Source: Dentipellis sp. KUC8613 (lineage: Eukaryota; Basidiomycota; Agaricomycetes; Russulales; Hericiaceae). Taken from it: a DNA stretch of 64,000 nt. Both the position numbers and the translations under genes were made by a program. The stretch's first letter is position 1, and each line of letters begins with the position of its first letter. The notes beneath the pieces were generated by a model, which did not search any database, was not told the origin of the DNA, and saw only the letters and a list, made by a program, of their open reading frames with translations. Below are positions 46,428-57,052 of the stretch, piece after piece. Where the stretch lies: the NCBI GenBank assembly GCA_002286715.1, contig NSJX01000038.1, positions 62,001-126,000 of the forward strand, in the 5' to 3' direction.

Positions 46428-47321
46428 ATTTTACATCAGGTCAGCTGAATTTTTGATGCTTTCGTATACAGTCTCTAGCGAACTGCAGGCGCAGTTGATT
46501 CGCCATGCATCATGCCGCATCAGTTACCGATGCGCCATTCATCACCAGTTCAGTAGTCTTTTGCGTGATCCGAATATTTCTAGTTATGCAAATCTTGGAC
46601 GCCTTTTTTTCCTCCCTTCTCTCAACACGCTGCATATTATTGTTTCTTCTCGCACTATCCACGCGATTTCGCGAGTATGCTCGAGACACTCCCGAGCACG
46701 AGCCTACTCCTCCCTCCAGCTATAGCAGACAAGCCGCCAGGAACGAAGCCGCAGCACAACACACGCAAACAACGCCCCCCGCGCCCCAACTACAACGCCT
46801 TCCTTATCCGGACATCGCCTGCTGCAACATTGACTGCACCCGCAAGCCCACTCCACCAGCGACGATCTTGCGAGCTACAACAGCGGGAGCAAGAATGAGA
46901 AAAAATGGTCAATATCATACTCAGTACTATACGTATCCTTTATATACAACGTTATCCTTACTCTTTGCTTACTTACTTCCTGCCCCGGCACATGTACGTA
47001 TACTGCTATGAGACAAATAAGAAATGCGTGCGGTGTGCGGTGTGCGGTGTGACGGTGGTGTTGGTATCGGTATCGGCATGGTCAGAATCAGAATGGGAAT
47101 CAAAATAATCAGTCGCAGGCGACGCGACGGGGGTGATGTGTGTATGTATACGTGTAGCGGTAGGGGTAGGGATAGGGATATAAGATACGAGAGCGAGAAC
47201 ACGAGCGCGAGAGCCAGAGAAAGAGAAGAAGGGTAAAAGGGGAATCATAAGGGGTCATGGGCATATCATAATCTACTCACCACTCACCGCACCACTCCAC
47301 ACCGTACCGATGCGTGTGGGG
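46428..47321. other. tRNA-to-shugoshin spacer with simple repeats
   Basis: No exon is supported. Low-complexity tracts include hexamer-like TAGCGG/TAGGGG/TAGGGA/TAGGGA units at 47155-47178 and GAGAGC-type purine runs around 47190-47235. Confidence 0.45.
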
Positions 47322-49523
47322 CTACACAGCCATACTATGCCTCCTCAGCTCCTCCACCTCCCTCCCACCTCCGCTCCCCGACGCACCGCCCCCACTCCCT
47401 ACCTGCGCACTCCGCCTCCGCCCTTCTACGTTCACCCACCCGGCGCGCATGCCCATACCCGACGGGAACTCCGCGTCCGCCTGCTCGCCGGCGCTCTCGT
47501 CGTCGTCCTCCGGCGGGAGCCGCGGGCGCGACTTCTTGCGCCGCAGGCTCGTGGCGCTGTCGGAGTGGTACTGCGGCACGCCGCCGGTCGCTACGGGCGC
47601 GTCGAGGGACGAGCGCGAGGCGGTGCTGTGTAGGGAGGACATGGAGGCACGTTTCGAGGTCGTTGATGGTCCTGGGTCCGGTTTGCGCATTTTTCTGCGG
47701 CGGAGGGGCGGCAAGTTAGCAAAAGGCCGTGGTGAAAAACAAATGATGAGATGCGCACGTATTGAGCTTCGGCTCAGCATAGTTGATGCTCTTCCGGACG
47801 CGCTTCTCGCGGCCGCCTGCTGGGGGCGCCTCAGGCTCGGTGGGACTCGATGGCCGGGGCGTGGGGAGATGCGACGGCGCAGGCGTCGTCGCGGGTGTCG
47901 AGAGCGCGGGACGCGTCGACGTCGAAGCGTGCGTGAGTGCCGATGACGGGATGTCCGTCTCGGGCGTCTGCTGTCGCTCGCCATCTACCGATCGCGGATC
48001 TGAGCATACGTCAAGAAAGCGATGGGCAGGATGGCACCGTACCTGAGACATTCGTGTCCAGCGGCGGCAGCGCGCGCCGCCCGCCATGCGAATTCGAATT
48101 CGTGACGTCCTTCAAGCGCAGCTTGCTCCCCTCCGCAGCACTCGCCACCCCCACCGACGATGCGCCCTCGTCCTCCGACTCCCTCACGCGCCTCTTCTCC
48201 CTTGCTCGTCCACCGCCGCTCTCCATCGCCGCCGCAGCCGCCGCCTCCTCCCTCGCCCTCGCCCGCTTCTTCTTCTCCCGCCGCGCCGCGCGCTCGAGCA
48301 GAATCTCGTCCTCCTCCTCCTCCTTGACCTCCATCTCCCCACTCATCGCCGCAATCTCGTCCTCCTCCTCCGCAAGCCCCGCCTCGCGCCGGATCGGCGA
48401 CCCAAACGCGGGGCTCGGCGGCCGCACGGGCGACGCCGCGCGCCCGAGGCTGATGAGCCCGCTCTGCCGGCGCGAGATGCGCTTGCGCGAGCCAGAGCTC
48501 GAGCTCGAGCTCGACCCCGCGCCCGACGAGCTGGACGGCTTGAGCAGGTGCTCGTCGACGTCGACGTCCACCTGGATCGTCGTGATCACCGGCGGCGATG
48601 CGGACGAGGACGAGGGCGGCGGGGACAGCGTCAGCGCCGGGGCCTTGCGCTTGCCCGCGCGCGGCGCGGGCGTCGGGCTCGGGCTGGACAGCACGTCGTC
48701 GTCGGGCGCGGGGTCCGGCTCGTCCTCCTCGTGGATCTGCGGGAACCCGGGTGCGCGCGCGAGCCGGTTCGCGTGCGGCGAGGACGAGTCGGGGTTCGCG
48801 GGCGCGCGGCGTGCGCGCGGCGCGTGCGCGTGCGCGTGTGAGTGCGAGTGTTTCGGCGGGGAGGCCGGCTTGAGGACCGGCGGGGGCGGGATGTTGTGGT
48901 TCTTGCGGATCGCGCCGAGGTGCTTGATCAGCGCGTGAGTCTGCAGCGGGTCACGGGCCGTCAGTACCAGTGTGTTTAGGGGCCCTGGGCCACTGCATTG
49001 TAGCTGCGATGGCAGGTGGGGAGCGGACGGGGGAAGGGAAGGGAAGGCTGTGGAAGGGCGGAGAATGGAGCCGGAATGGAGAGGGACGTACGGCGTTCTC
49101 GGTATCGGCCAGCACGCGCTGCGAGCGCTCGCGTTCCTTCTTGAGCTGTGCGGCGAGGGCGAGCTCGGACGCGCGCAGGCGGAGGTTCTCGACGTAGAGG
49201 GCGGAGATCTGGGCATTCAGCTCTTCGATGCGGACGCTCAGCGTCGAGTTCAGTCTGCACTCTGCGTCAGCCCTTCCCACCAAGCCCCGGCTCCACACAG
49301 GATGTATACGAGACGAGATAGGACACGCACTTTGTGATATGTCGGTTCGCGAGGAGGAATTTCTTCTTGACTGGCGATACGGATGGCGATACCGATACCG
49401 ATGCGATGCCACTGGGTGAGCACGGGGCCAGGCTGAGTGGGAATTAAACATACAGTTTTCGAATTCGAATAGGGCGTCGTTCTGGCGCGCCGCGACGGAC
49501 GCACGCGAGTCGCGCCTGCTCAT
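47322..49523 (-). CDS. SGO1: Shugoshin, protector of centromeric cohesin
   Basis: Shugoshin keeps cohesin at centromeres by recruiting PP2A. The gene starts MSRRDSRASVAARQNDAL at 49523. Exons 1-3 join into the classic N-terminal coiled coil: FEFENFKKKFLLANRHITK|LNSTLSVRIEELNAQISALYVENLRLRASE. A long Ser/Pro/Glu-rich middle follows (exon from about 48934). The C-terminal basic Sgo motif SINYAEPKLNTKMRKP crosses the last intron and binds phosphorylated histone H2A in known members. The frame ends ...GGGREVEELRRHSMAV at 47322. Intron 1 is longer than usual (about 100 nt) and carries a CGATAC repeat. The very GC-rich middle exon leaves long open frames on the opposite strand, which are not genes. 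Confidence 0.93.
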
Positions 49524-50672
49524 CGTCTTTGTGTGCTCTTCGACGTCGTGGCTGTCGTCGGGGGAGGGCGGGGCGGGGGCGTCGGGGGGCACGGGCTTGG
49601 GGCTGCTGCACTGGACCGTGGTGGCTGTCGTGATGAGCGTGAGCGGCCGTGCACGCGCTTCTGCCAGAACAACACCGCGCACGTGTCTTCACCTAACCCC
49701 GCCCTCGGGTTCCCCTATTGTTCGCCTGCCACACAATGGGTACCGGTCGATGGAGCAATCACCGCGACACTGAGCGCGCGACTCGGTGGCAATGGGGCAA
49801 TCATCATCATGCTGTGGACTTGGAGTCAGAACGCCCCTGCGCAGCAGTGCAGTATGACTACGTAGTTTGTTTTGGCGAACGGAGTCAGTAACTTGGGACT
49901 GAATAGAGGTCTACAACTGTATACAGTACAACAACGGTCAATCAGAACCGCAATCCGACATGAACCATTCAATTTCGCATCTGGGGCCCTCAGTGTTCGC
50001 GTACCTGCCCGTTCCCTGTGGAGCACAATTGCGACTAACAACCATCACTCGAGGACCAGCACAGTAGAGTCAAAACACCACCACCACCAAATCACCATTC
50101 GCCATTCAACAGCAGCAACACCGTGACCGCGGTCCAACAAAAAGCCTCACGGGTCACAGCAGACTACGCAGGTGCACTACGTATTCGTGTACGCACCACG
50201 GCACTCCCTGATGGCTCGTCTCGCCCCCCATCGCATCTGTATCTCTGAATCTCTGAGACTCTGAATCTCTGAATCTCGGAATCTAAATCATCAGGCTTCA
50301 GCCCCCGCCCGTGACGACCCATGATGCGGCGCCCGCACATACGTGTCTGCGCAGCAGACCCCACCACGTTCTCCGAGCGACCAACGACCAACGGCCCTCA
50401 AACAACACAGACACGAACACAAACACAAACACCCGCGATCCGCGCTGCCGACATCACACCCTGGGGGCGCTGACCCGGGTCGCTGGACCTGGGCCGCTGA
50501 CCCATCGCACGCAGTGTCGTGTCGTTCCGTGTCGCGTCGTTCCGTGTCGCCCTATCCGTACCGTGTCGTATCCAACACAGCGCCGAAACGCCAACTCCCG
50601 CCGCACCGACACGGCCGCAGTTGAGCCTTCGCCCTCGCCCATACCCTCACCGTCGCCGTCGCCGCGGCGGCA
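49524..50672. other. Gene-free stretch with short repeats, upstream of shugoshin
   Basis: Repeats include an ATCTCTGA-type array at 50238-50285 and a CGTGTCGTTC-type duplication at 50517-50550. It should include the shugoshin promoter and the 3' flank of the next gene. No exon is supported. Confidence 0.45.
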
Positions 50673-52750
50673 CTATCCCTCCTCCGCCGGTACGTCCCTT
50701 AGCCACGCGCCGAAATCGACATCGCGCTCGAGCAGCTCGCTCACGCGGTCGACGCCGCCCTCGACGTCGAACTGCGAGTCGTAGCCCATCCCGAAGAACC
50801 CGCTGCTCGTCGGCGCGAGCCCGTTGCCCACGCCCACCGCGCCGCCGGGGAACGGCTCTGGCCGTTGGTGTTGATGTTGATGTTGGTGCTGTGGCTGCGA
50901 CAGTTGTTGTTGCTGCGTGGACGTGAACGGCGGCGCGAATGCCGCCGGGTCGTGTGTGAAGTCCGCGCCGAGCAGCAGAGAGGGCGAGGCTGCGCGCGAC
51001 TCTTGGGATACGGGACGCGCGGGGGCCTTGCCTTTGTCTTGGCCTCCATCGCCGTCTTTGCCAGCGCCGCCGTCCGTGGCGCCTCCCGCCGTTTCTTGCG
51101 ACGGCGTAAACTCGAGCCTCTGGGACGGCCGCTTGCACGGGCGCTTGGAGGACGCGAGCAGCTCCGTGAGCGTGGGCACCGCGCCACCAAGGGGCGTGCT
51201 CGGCGGTGCGCTATTGTTCTGTTGTTCGCTAGTCTTAGTCTTGCTTTTGTTCTTGGCCTTGTCTGCGGATCCGTTGGAGTTGGAGTTGGAGTTCGCAGGA
51301 GGCGTGTTCCCGCCACTGCCGCTCCCACTGCTGCCGTCGAGCCGCGGCCGCTTCGATCGCGCGTGTGCAGAAATAGGCGATCGCCCGCGTTTCTCGCCCG
51401 CGCCGTGGTCCTGATCGCCCACGACGCCGATCGACGGCGAGGAGATCTCGATGATGTCGCTGTCCCTATTGTCGTTTCGCACGGGGCTCGACGCGAGGCC
51501 GGACAGCGGGGACGCAGGCGGGGACGCGAGAACGAGGGGGGGCGCGGTGGGCAGGATCGGCGGCGGCTTCGTCATGGCGGTGGTGCCTGCGGAGCCCGAG
51601 AGCCGTCTGGGCGGCGTAGACGTGCGCAGGTGCGAGGGGAACGAGGGGGGGATGTATATCTGTTCAGTTCGTGTGGTTGGAGTCAGCTGGCATGCCTGCA
51701 AGAAAAAGCGCTCATCTAACTTGCCTCGGACACCTCGTTAATGCGCTGCACACGGGAACGCTGCTTGGGAATGGAAGGCCCGCTGGGGCTGAGACGCCCG
51801 CTAAGTGTCTCTGGCTCGGCCCCGTTTCGGCTGGCCCTGTCCGCCGTGACGGTGGGTGGGACAGGGCCGTCGGCATCCATGTGTGCGGCATCAGGATCTG
51901 TCGGGTTGTCATTGTGGAAGAAGCGCGATGTTGATAGCGGCTGCTTCGGAGGGGCAGTCGCCTTGCGTTTCTTGCCTGTGGAAGAAGCAGTGGCCACCGC
52001 GCGTTTCACGACCGCAAAGCCCAGCGGTGACGGCTGCTTGGGATCATGTCCCCCCTCGTCCGATCTTCTCTGCGACCCAGCCACAGTTACACCTCCACCC
52101 CCGTCCCCGATCTTGCCCCTGTCCAGTGCGTCCGGCTCTGACGATAGTCCGCCCTCAGGCCCGACGACGACGTCCAGTTGCCATCGCTCGACCTTCTCCT
52201 TGACGTCTTCAGCAACCAGCCGGTCAAACCCAGTCCCAGTCTCAGGCTCCGCGGGCGCCCTGGCCGCCGCGGCATCCTTGCCCTCCGCAGTCCCAGTCTT
52301 CGCGCTCTTCTCCGCGGCGCGCTGCCTCTCCCACTCAAACCACTCCTCGTCCGTCTCGGCAAGGAACCATCGCGCACCGTCCGCGGCACGATCCACCGAT
52401 GGCCCACGCGCGCCCGCCCCGCGCCACCGGCCGCGCGTGCAGCCGAGGCGCACGAGCCCCGCGACGTGCGCCCACTTGCCGCTCGTGGGCTCGCCGCGGG
52501 CGGCCGCGAGCGCGGCGCGGATGTCCGCGCGCAGGCCGTCGACGCGGGCCTCGTCGATGTCGGGCTGGGGCGACGGCGGGCACAGCTCCGGCGGCACGCC
52601 GGCGAGCGCGAGGTGCCGCTGCGAGAGGCGCGCGCTGTACGCGGCGGGGGTGGGGCGTGGGGTCGCCCGGGTCGACGAGGAGCCGGAGGAGGAGGACGAG
52701 CGGGAGGGTGGGGCTGGGCCTGCGGGGAACACGGGCGTGTAGAGAGACAT
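50673..52750 (-). CDS. Large disordered, probably nuclear protein of unknown function
   Basis: Two long frames join into one gene: the upstream exon ends ...RSRVQRINEVSE near 51724 and the downstream exon resumes IYIPPSFPSHLRTSTPPRR. The only fitting donor is GAG|GCAAGT, a GC-AG intron of about 65 nt with a CTGAC branch before AACAG. The protein is rich in Ser, Pro and Ala, with basic stretches (GKKRKATAPPK, RSKRPRLDG) that could be nuclear localisation signals, and a polyQ/QH tract (QQQQLSQPQHQHQHQHQ). Ordered-looking blocks are LSQRHLALAGVPPELCPPSPQPDID with WFLAETDEEWFEWERQRAAE, and the C-terminal YDSQFDVEGGVDRVSELLERDVDFGAWLRD. The ATG at 52750 is used, but an acceptor just upstream (near 52795) suggests one more 5' exon. 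Family not recognised. Confidence 0.6.
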
Positions 52751-53455
52751 GGGGTTCTGGTGCTTGTTCTCGTGCGGCTCGACGTAGTCTGCTAACAGAA
52801 CAGGAGGCACGGATAGTCGAGGCGATGCGGATGCACCGGAAGTTGTGTCCTAGGCTGGATGGCGCGGTAGTTAGCGGGGAATAATCGTGCGCGGCGAGCA
52901 CACGGGTACATACTGCTATGATGGTGTGTGCTACGGGGCGTCGACCACGGTTGGTAGTGCGAATTGGTGGTAGACTGGTGGTGAGTAGGGTTAGCAGCAG
53001 ACGCGACAGTCGAGTCGGCGGAGTTGACGTGAAGTGAACACAGCGCTGACTCAGCCGGATTCGAACCAAGCGCGTCCGAGTTCGGTCCGGGTCGTATGCC
53101 CACTCGGCTCCGCGCCTGTTGGTGCCGCCGCCGTGCAGGATGCGTCTGCGGCATGCGTCCTGTCCAATACACTCGGCCTCGCATCGTATGGAAACGCCTC
53201 TGCCCGTCACGTCTCCAATATTTCTCGCTCGCACCGCACAACTCGTACGAGTACATGTCTGACTTTGCGCCGACACTTCCACGAAGCTCGTGTTCTCATC
53301 ATTCGAATTCTAATACCCCGGTGTTCCTATGACCGATGAACTCGGCATCTGCACTGGCATGCGCTTCGATAGCAAGAATAACGCAAACGCATCGCCGCGG
53401 GAGAAGGAGCCACAACACGCCCGCGACGTCGAGACTAGTGGCACAATGCACGCTT
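52751..53455. other. Stretch upstream of the disordered-protein gene
   Basis: It may hold an upstream exon of the minus-strand gene that ends at 50673. No exon is firmly supported; a tRNA-like T-arm sequence at 53040-53075 has no matching acceptor stem. Confidence 0.35.
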
Positions 53456-54190
53456 CTATCCAAACGACACTTTCTTCTTCTTCGGAGGGCCATCATCATT
53501 CACCGCCTCCGTACGGGCACCCAAGCTCCCCGAGGGCCCTTCTCTTCGTTTTGATGCCTTCTTCAGCCGCGCCTTCTCTTTCTTGGATCTTGCGCGCTCG
53601 CTGGCGATCGTCGCCTTTGCCAGCTCCTGTAAAATGGTGCCGGCTGCAGTCAGCAACGGTATCGGCATCAAAATGCAGACGGCCCGAATCGGCTGGCTGC
53701 TCGTGCAGGCCGACCGAGACAACAAACACAATACACACAAGTCTGCTCTTTGCCTCGTGGTGGCGCGCGCGCCGGGGCTCTTTCTTCTGGGTCTACGCGC
53801 ATTCCAACAAAAGCCGTGGTGATAGATAGCATCAGCGGGACGAGACCTGAAACGTGAGCGGCGAGGCACGCGCACCTGTGCATGTTGCTGGCCTCTTTCC
53901 ACCTTCACCCGTGTTTTGTCTTCCTGCGCCGCGGCAATGGACGCCGCGAGCTGCAGCGCGGCATCCTGCGGGACACGACAGGCGGAATGGTCAGCGTTAT
54001 GGCATGGTGGCAAACATGGATATGGACATGGACGTGGACGTGTCTCCGAGTCGGACAACAGCCGCAGATGACGCACCGCGAACGCCGACGCGCGAGCAAT
54101 GCAACTGTTTTCTTTCCGCACCTTTTTCTCGACGTACTTGGTCGGCTCGCGCTTCGAGTCCGTGCGGGGATGCGGTGCTGTGCGCGTCAT
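53456..54190 (-). CDS. Small basic hypothetical protein
   Basis: The start MTRTAPHPRTDSKREPTKYVEKK (54190-54122) has a GTGCGG donor. It splices to DAALQLAASIAAAQEDKTR (from 53965), and the last exon reads AGTILQELAKATIASERARSKKEKARLKKASKRR and ends GPPKKKKVSFG at 53456. The product would be a short lysine-rich helical protein, possibly nuclear or nucleolar. The middle junction (around 53650-53910) does not keep phase with the donors I tried, so a small exon may be missing. The whole frame is also open over most of the region, which makes the exon edges hard to judge. Confidence 0.4.
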   Translation of the reverse strand: MTRTAPHPRTDSKREPTKYVEKKVRKENSCIARASAFAVRHLRLLSDSETRPRPCPYPCLPPCHNADHSACRVPQDAALQLAASIAAAQEDKTRVKVERGQQHAQVRVPRRSRFRSRPADAIYHHGFCWNARRPRRKSPGARATTRQRADLCVLCLLSRSACTSSQPIRAVCILMPIPLLTAAGTILQELAKATIASERARSKKEKARLKKASKRREGPSGSLGARTEAVNDDGPPKKKKVSFG

Positions 54191-55425
54191 GGCCGCACTA
54201 GGGCATTGCCGCTCCTAGTTGGAGTCCTAGATACACGTCGTCCGACTCGACTAACTCTAGAAGAAGAACAGATCCGGTTACTAAGAGGGCAGGGGGTGCA
54301 GATGTCGCAAACCTACAGTGTGAGCACAGGCTACGTGGGCGCAGATTCGAAAAAATCAGATGGCGATGTCCGCGCCACTCGAGCAAGAAGAATCCGCGGC
54401 GGGCGCCTATCTGTGTGTCTCCAGCAGCGGCACTCGCCCTGGTGCGGAAACCGAAAGCGTCGACATGTTCCTCCCTTGCCTTTTCCTACGTCCGCATCGC
54501 TTCCACCCGACCAACTCTGTTCTTCCAGTTCCCGATCTGCTCGTCGCTGCATCGTGTCGCCGACCATCATGATTTTCTCCCTGCATCGTCCTGCACCCGC
54601 CGCTAGACCGCGACTGCAAAAGACATGAAATGGGACCCGAAACACAATGTCCTTGCTCGGGACAGTCCTCGCCGAGCCCTCGGGATCAGATCTTCGCGTT
54701 CAACTCCTCGCTCTGCTCCTGGTCCTTCTTCTGTCGACTGACTCTCTCCTCGGACGCGGGCCGCATCATAAGCTGTCCCGAGCGACTCGAGTTTACACTG
54801 TGTAACCGTAATATGACACACTTCCTCCGGCCCACGCCAGCACTTTGGCGACGGGCTGCCCTACCCTGGTTGTCAGTGACCCCAAGAACGCGAGCGCGAA
54901 CTCTCTTGCGCGCCTCCCGCGCGTTTGTCAGCGCTGCCTGCCCGCGTGTGGGTCCATAATTTCGCGCGTGCGCGGGGCACAGACAGCAATGCTCGCTCGC
55001 CGGGCATCACAGCATGGCTATCTGACAGCGCCATTCAAATCGAAACCATGACGGCAGCGCGTCCATCGTCGCCCGCCCATCGCCCGGGCCCAGCGCGCCA
55101 GGATGGGATGCATGCACGCTGCCCACCCGGTGTCCGCAGCTCTCGCGCGACATCATGTTTTGCTCCTGCGTTTCCGCCCTATCTGGATCGAGCCGGGACG
55201 CGATGCTATCATCAGCCATCCCGTTTAGGACCCGAGCGCGTCCTCCCTTTGGATGCTATACAGTGATGCGAGCCACCAGGCGTGCGCGCCGTGTATAAAG
55301 CCTGCCGCGCCGGCCCCCTCGAGGCCAGCACATTCCCGCTTCCATTCGAGCATTCGAGCAGCCGCCGCGCACCGCACCCTCCTCTTCGTTCTACACCCAC
55401 CCCACCTTTGCACCCCACGCCCGCA
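54191..55425. other. Stretch with no confident gene
   Basis: A short minus-strand frame near 54690-54772 (MMRPASEERVSRQKKDQEQSEELNAKI, stop) could be a final exon, but no partner exons were identified. Otherwise nothing is seen. Confidence 0.35.
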
Positions 55426-56097
55426 ATGTGCTGCATCCGCCGGTCAGTACACCCCCGCACACGACCGCCCCGCGCAGGTGCTCACCGTGCCCCACAGCGT
55501 CAGGAACATCTACACGGGCTGCGGCCACGCGCAGGACCTGGTCAGTCCCCGCCTGCACGCGTCGTATCCCACATACTGACCACCGCGTCGCGTCTGCGCA
55601 CCAGCCCGAGCAATTCGTGAGTCACTCCGTTCTTCCAGGCGGCGGCGGAGGCGGAGCTCTTCGCGGACCTCGCACTGGCGCAACTACTGACCCCGACCCC
55701 GCCGGCAGGTGCAGTGCCTCAACGAAAAATGCAAGCTCAGCCCGCGGCACCCGCCCTACTGCCAGGGCGACGCGTGCAAAGCCGGCTGCTGGCAATAGTG
55801 CGTGTCCGTTATGCTTTCCGCGGAGATTGCGTCTCATCGTCGCCATCTGCATCTGCATGTACATCTCGCCCTCTCATGTCCTGTCATCCCGCCTCTCCGG
55901 CCCGCCCCCTGCGCCGACTCTATGTGACGCCGCGCCCCCAGCCGGCAGTTCCCCGAGCAATACGGTGCGTCGCCCGCCCGCCACCCCCGCGTCCCGCAGC
56001 TGTAACTGAGCGCCCCGCACGCCCGTGCCGTATTCATGCAGCGCCCCAGATCGCAGGCTTCTGCCCCCAGTGCATGGCGCGCCGCGGCCGCGCGTAG
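55426..56097 (+). CDS. 79-residue cysteine-rich fungal protein with six tiny exons
   Basis: Exons: 55426-55442, 55498-55540, 55605-55616, 55709-55797, 55942-55964, 56042-56097 (17, 43, 12, 89, 23, 56 nt). All phases agree and the product begins MCCIRRVRNIYTGCGH, contains PEQFVQCLNEKCKL, YCQGDACKAGCWQYRQFPEQY and ends FCPQCMARRGRA. The pattern of CGH, a CxxxxC pair, CxGDxCxxxCWQYRQFPEQY and CPxC is a widespread small fungal protein with paired cysteines and one histidine, likely a zinc-binding fold. Its function is not known to me. No signal peptide is evident. The 12-nt third exon encodes only PEQF. No single frame is long enough to reveal it. Confidence 0.82.
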
Positions 56098-56100
56098 AGG

Positions 56101-56135
56101 CCCGCCCCGCCCCGCCCCGCCCCGCCCCGCCCCGC
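56101..56135. repeat. CCCGC pentanucleotide tandem repeat
   Basis: About seven near-perfect CCCGC units begin three bases after the stop codon of the cysteine-rich protein gene, in its 3' flank. Confidence 0.9.
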
Positions 56136-56440
56136 GCAACTGACCGAAATTTCTTGCCTTGTCCCGCTTGTCCAGTGTCTAGTTTATTGCTTTCTATAGA
56201 TCCCCGCACCCGCAGTCCTATTCGCCCGCACACAGCCTAGTGCGTCATGCCCAGTCTCAGCCTCTATAGTGTATAGTGCGCGTACCCGTACAGCAGACGT
56301 ACATAGATACGGTATTGTATTCGAATTCTTGCACCGTAGATGTAGATGTATACGTACACGTAGTCTTCTTTTCTTGCACCCGTCGCGCCAGCAGCGACGT
56401 TGAATAATCTATCATTTCGTTCACACCCGTTTCTGCTCTG

Positions 56441-56454
56441 TGGTTTGTGGTTTG

Positions 56455-56486
<32 letters not shown>

Positions 56487-56495
56487 TGGTGGTTT
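56441..56495. repeat. GTCTGGT heptanucleotide repeat with GTGGTTT units
   Basis: Four consecutive GTCTGGT units are preceded by GTGGTTT units. No link to a gene is visible. Confidence 0.8.
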
Positions 56496-57030
56496 GAGAG
56501 TTCGGGTGTTTGCGTTCTGGTGAAATCGCGCGTGTGGTGTGGGGAGAGCGCTCCACAGAAAAGGCGACATTGAATTTTGACAAGGTGTGGCGGGTAGGTA
56601 CGTACGTACGTATACATCGCGTACGACCACGTATACTACGCCGGTGCCTGGGCCAGGACCTGTTTCACCCGCGCCCGCCCGCGACGTCAACGTCTGCCTC
56701 AGTTTTCCGCCGGTTCCGCGTACCATTTTCACCGCCAGCGGATTTTGTTGTCGTGCGTTGAGATCTCTACTTAGTCTGAGCGTGCTCGTGTATTGCGCAA
56801 AAATTTTCTTCGCAAAGTTTGGCGTAGCGGCGATAGAAGTACGGTGATGCGCGAGTCCCGGTGTCAGTATCGGTACCTACAAAGTATACGTATTCGCTAT
56901 TCAGCTGTACATAGGCAGCACACGCTTGCGCGGTGGCTTCACTTGGCTTGACTTATCTCAAACCTCACACGCGCAGTCGACATCCACATCGGCGTCTTAG
57001 TTCAAAACCCCAAGCACAAGCGCAAGGGCC

Positions 57031-57052
57031 CGATACCGATACCGATACCGAT
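57031..57052. repeat. CGATAC hexanucleotide repeat
   Basis: Three to four CGATAC units. The same unit appears in intron 1 of shugoshin (49378-49406). Confidence 0.8.

Noticed and set aside
46340..46430. tRNA-Glu(CTC) reading of the tRNA gene
   Set aside because: It gives a three-nt variable loop and a G-T pair in the anticodon stem; the Val(CAC) fold is canonical.
47155..47178. Possible interstitial telomere repeat (TAGGGG/TAGGGA units)
   Set aside because: Only about four imperfect units and not TTAGGG; more likely a microsatellite.
47937..48938. Long plus-strand frames opposite shugoshin and at 51741-52742
   Set aside because: They are shadows of GC-rich Ser/Pro exons; shugoshin motifs lie on the minus strand.
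53040..53075. T-arm-like GGTTCGAATCC on the minus strand
   Set aside because: No matching acceptor, D or anticodon arm upstream.
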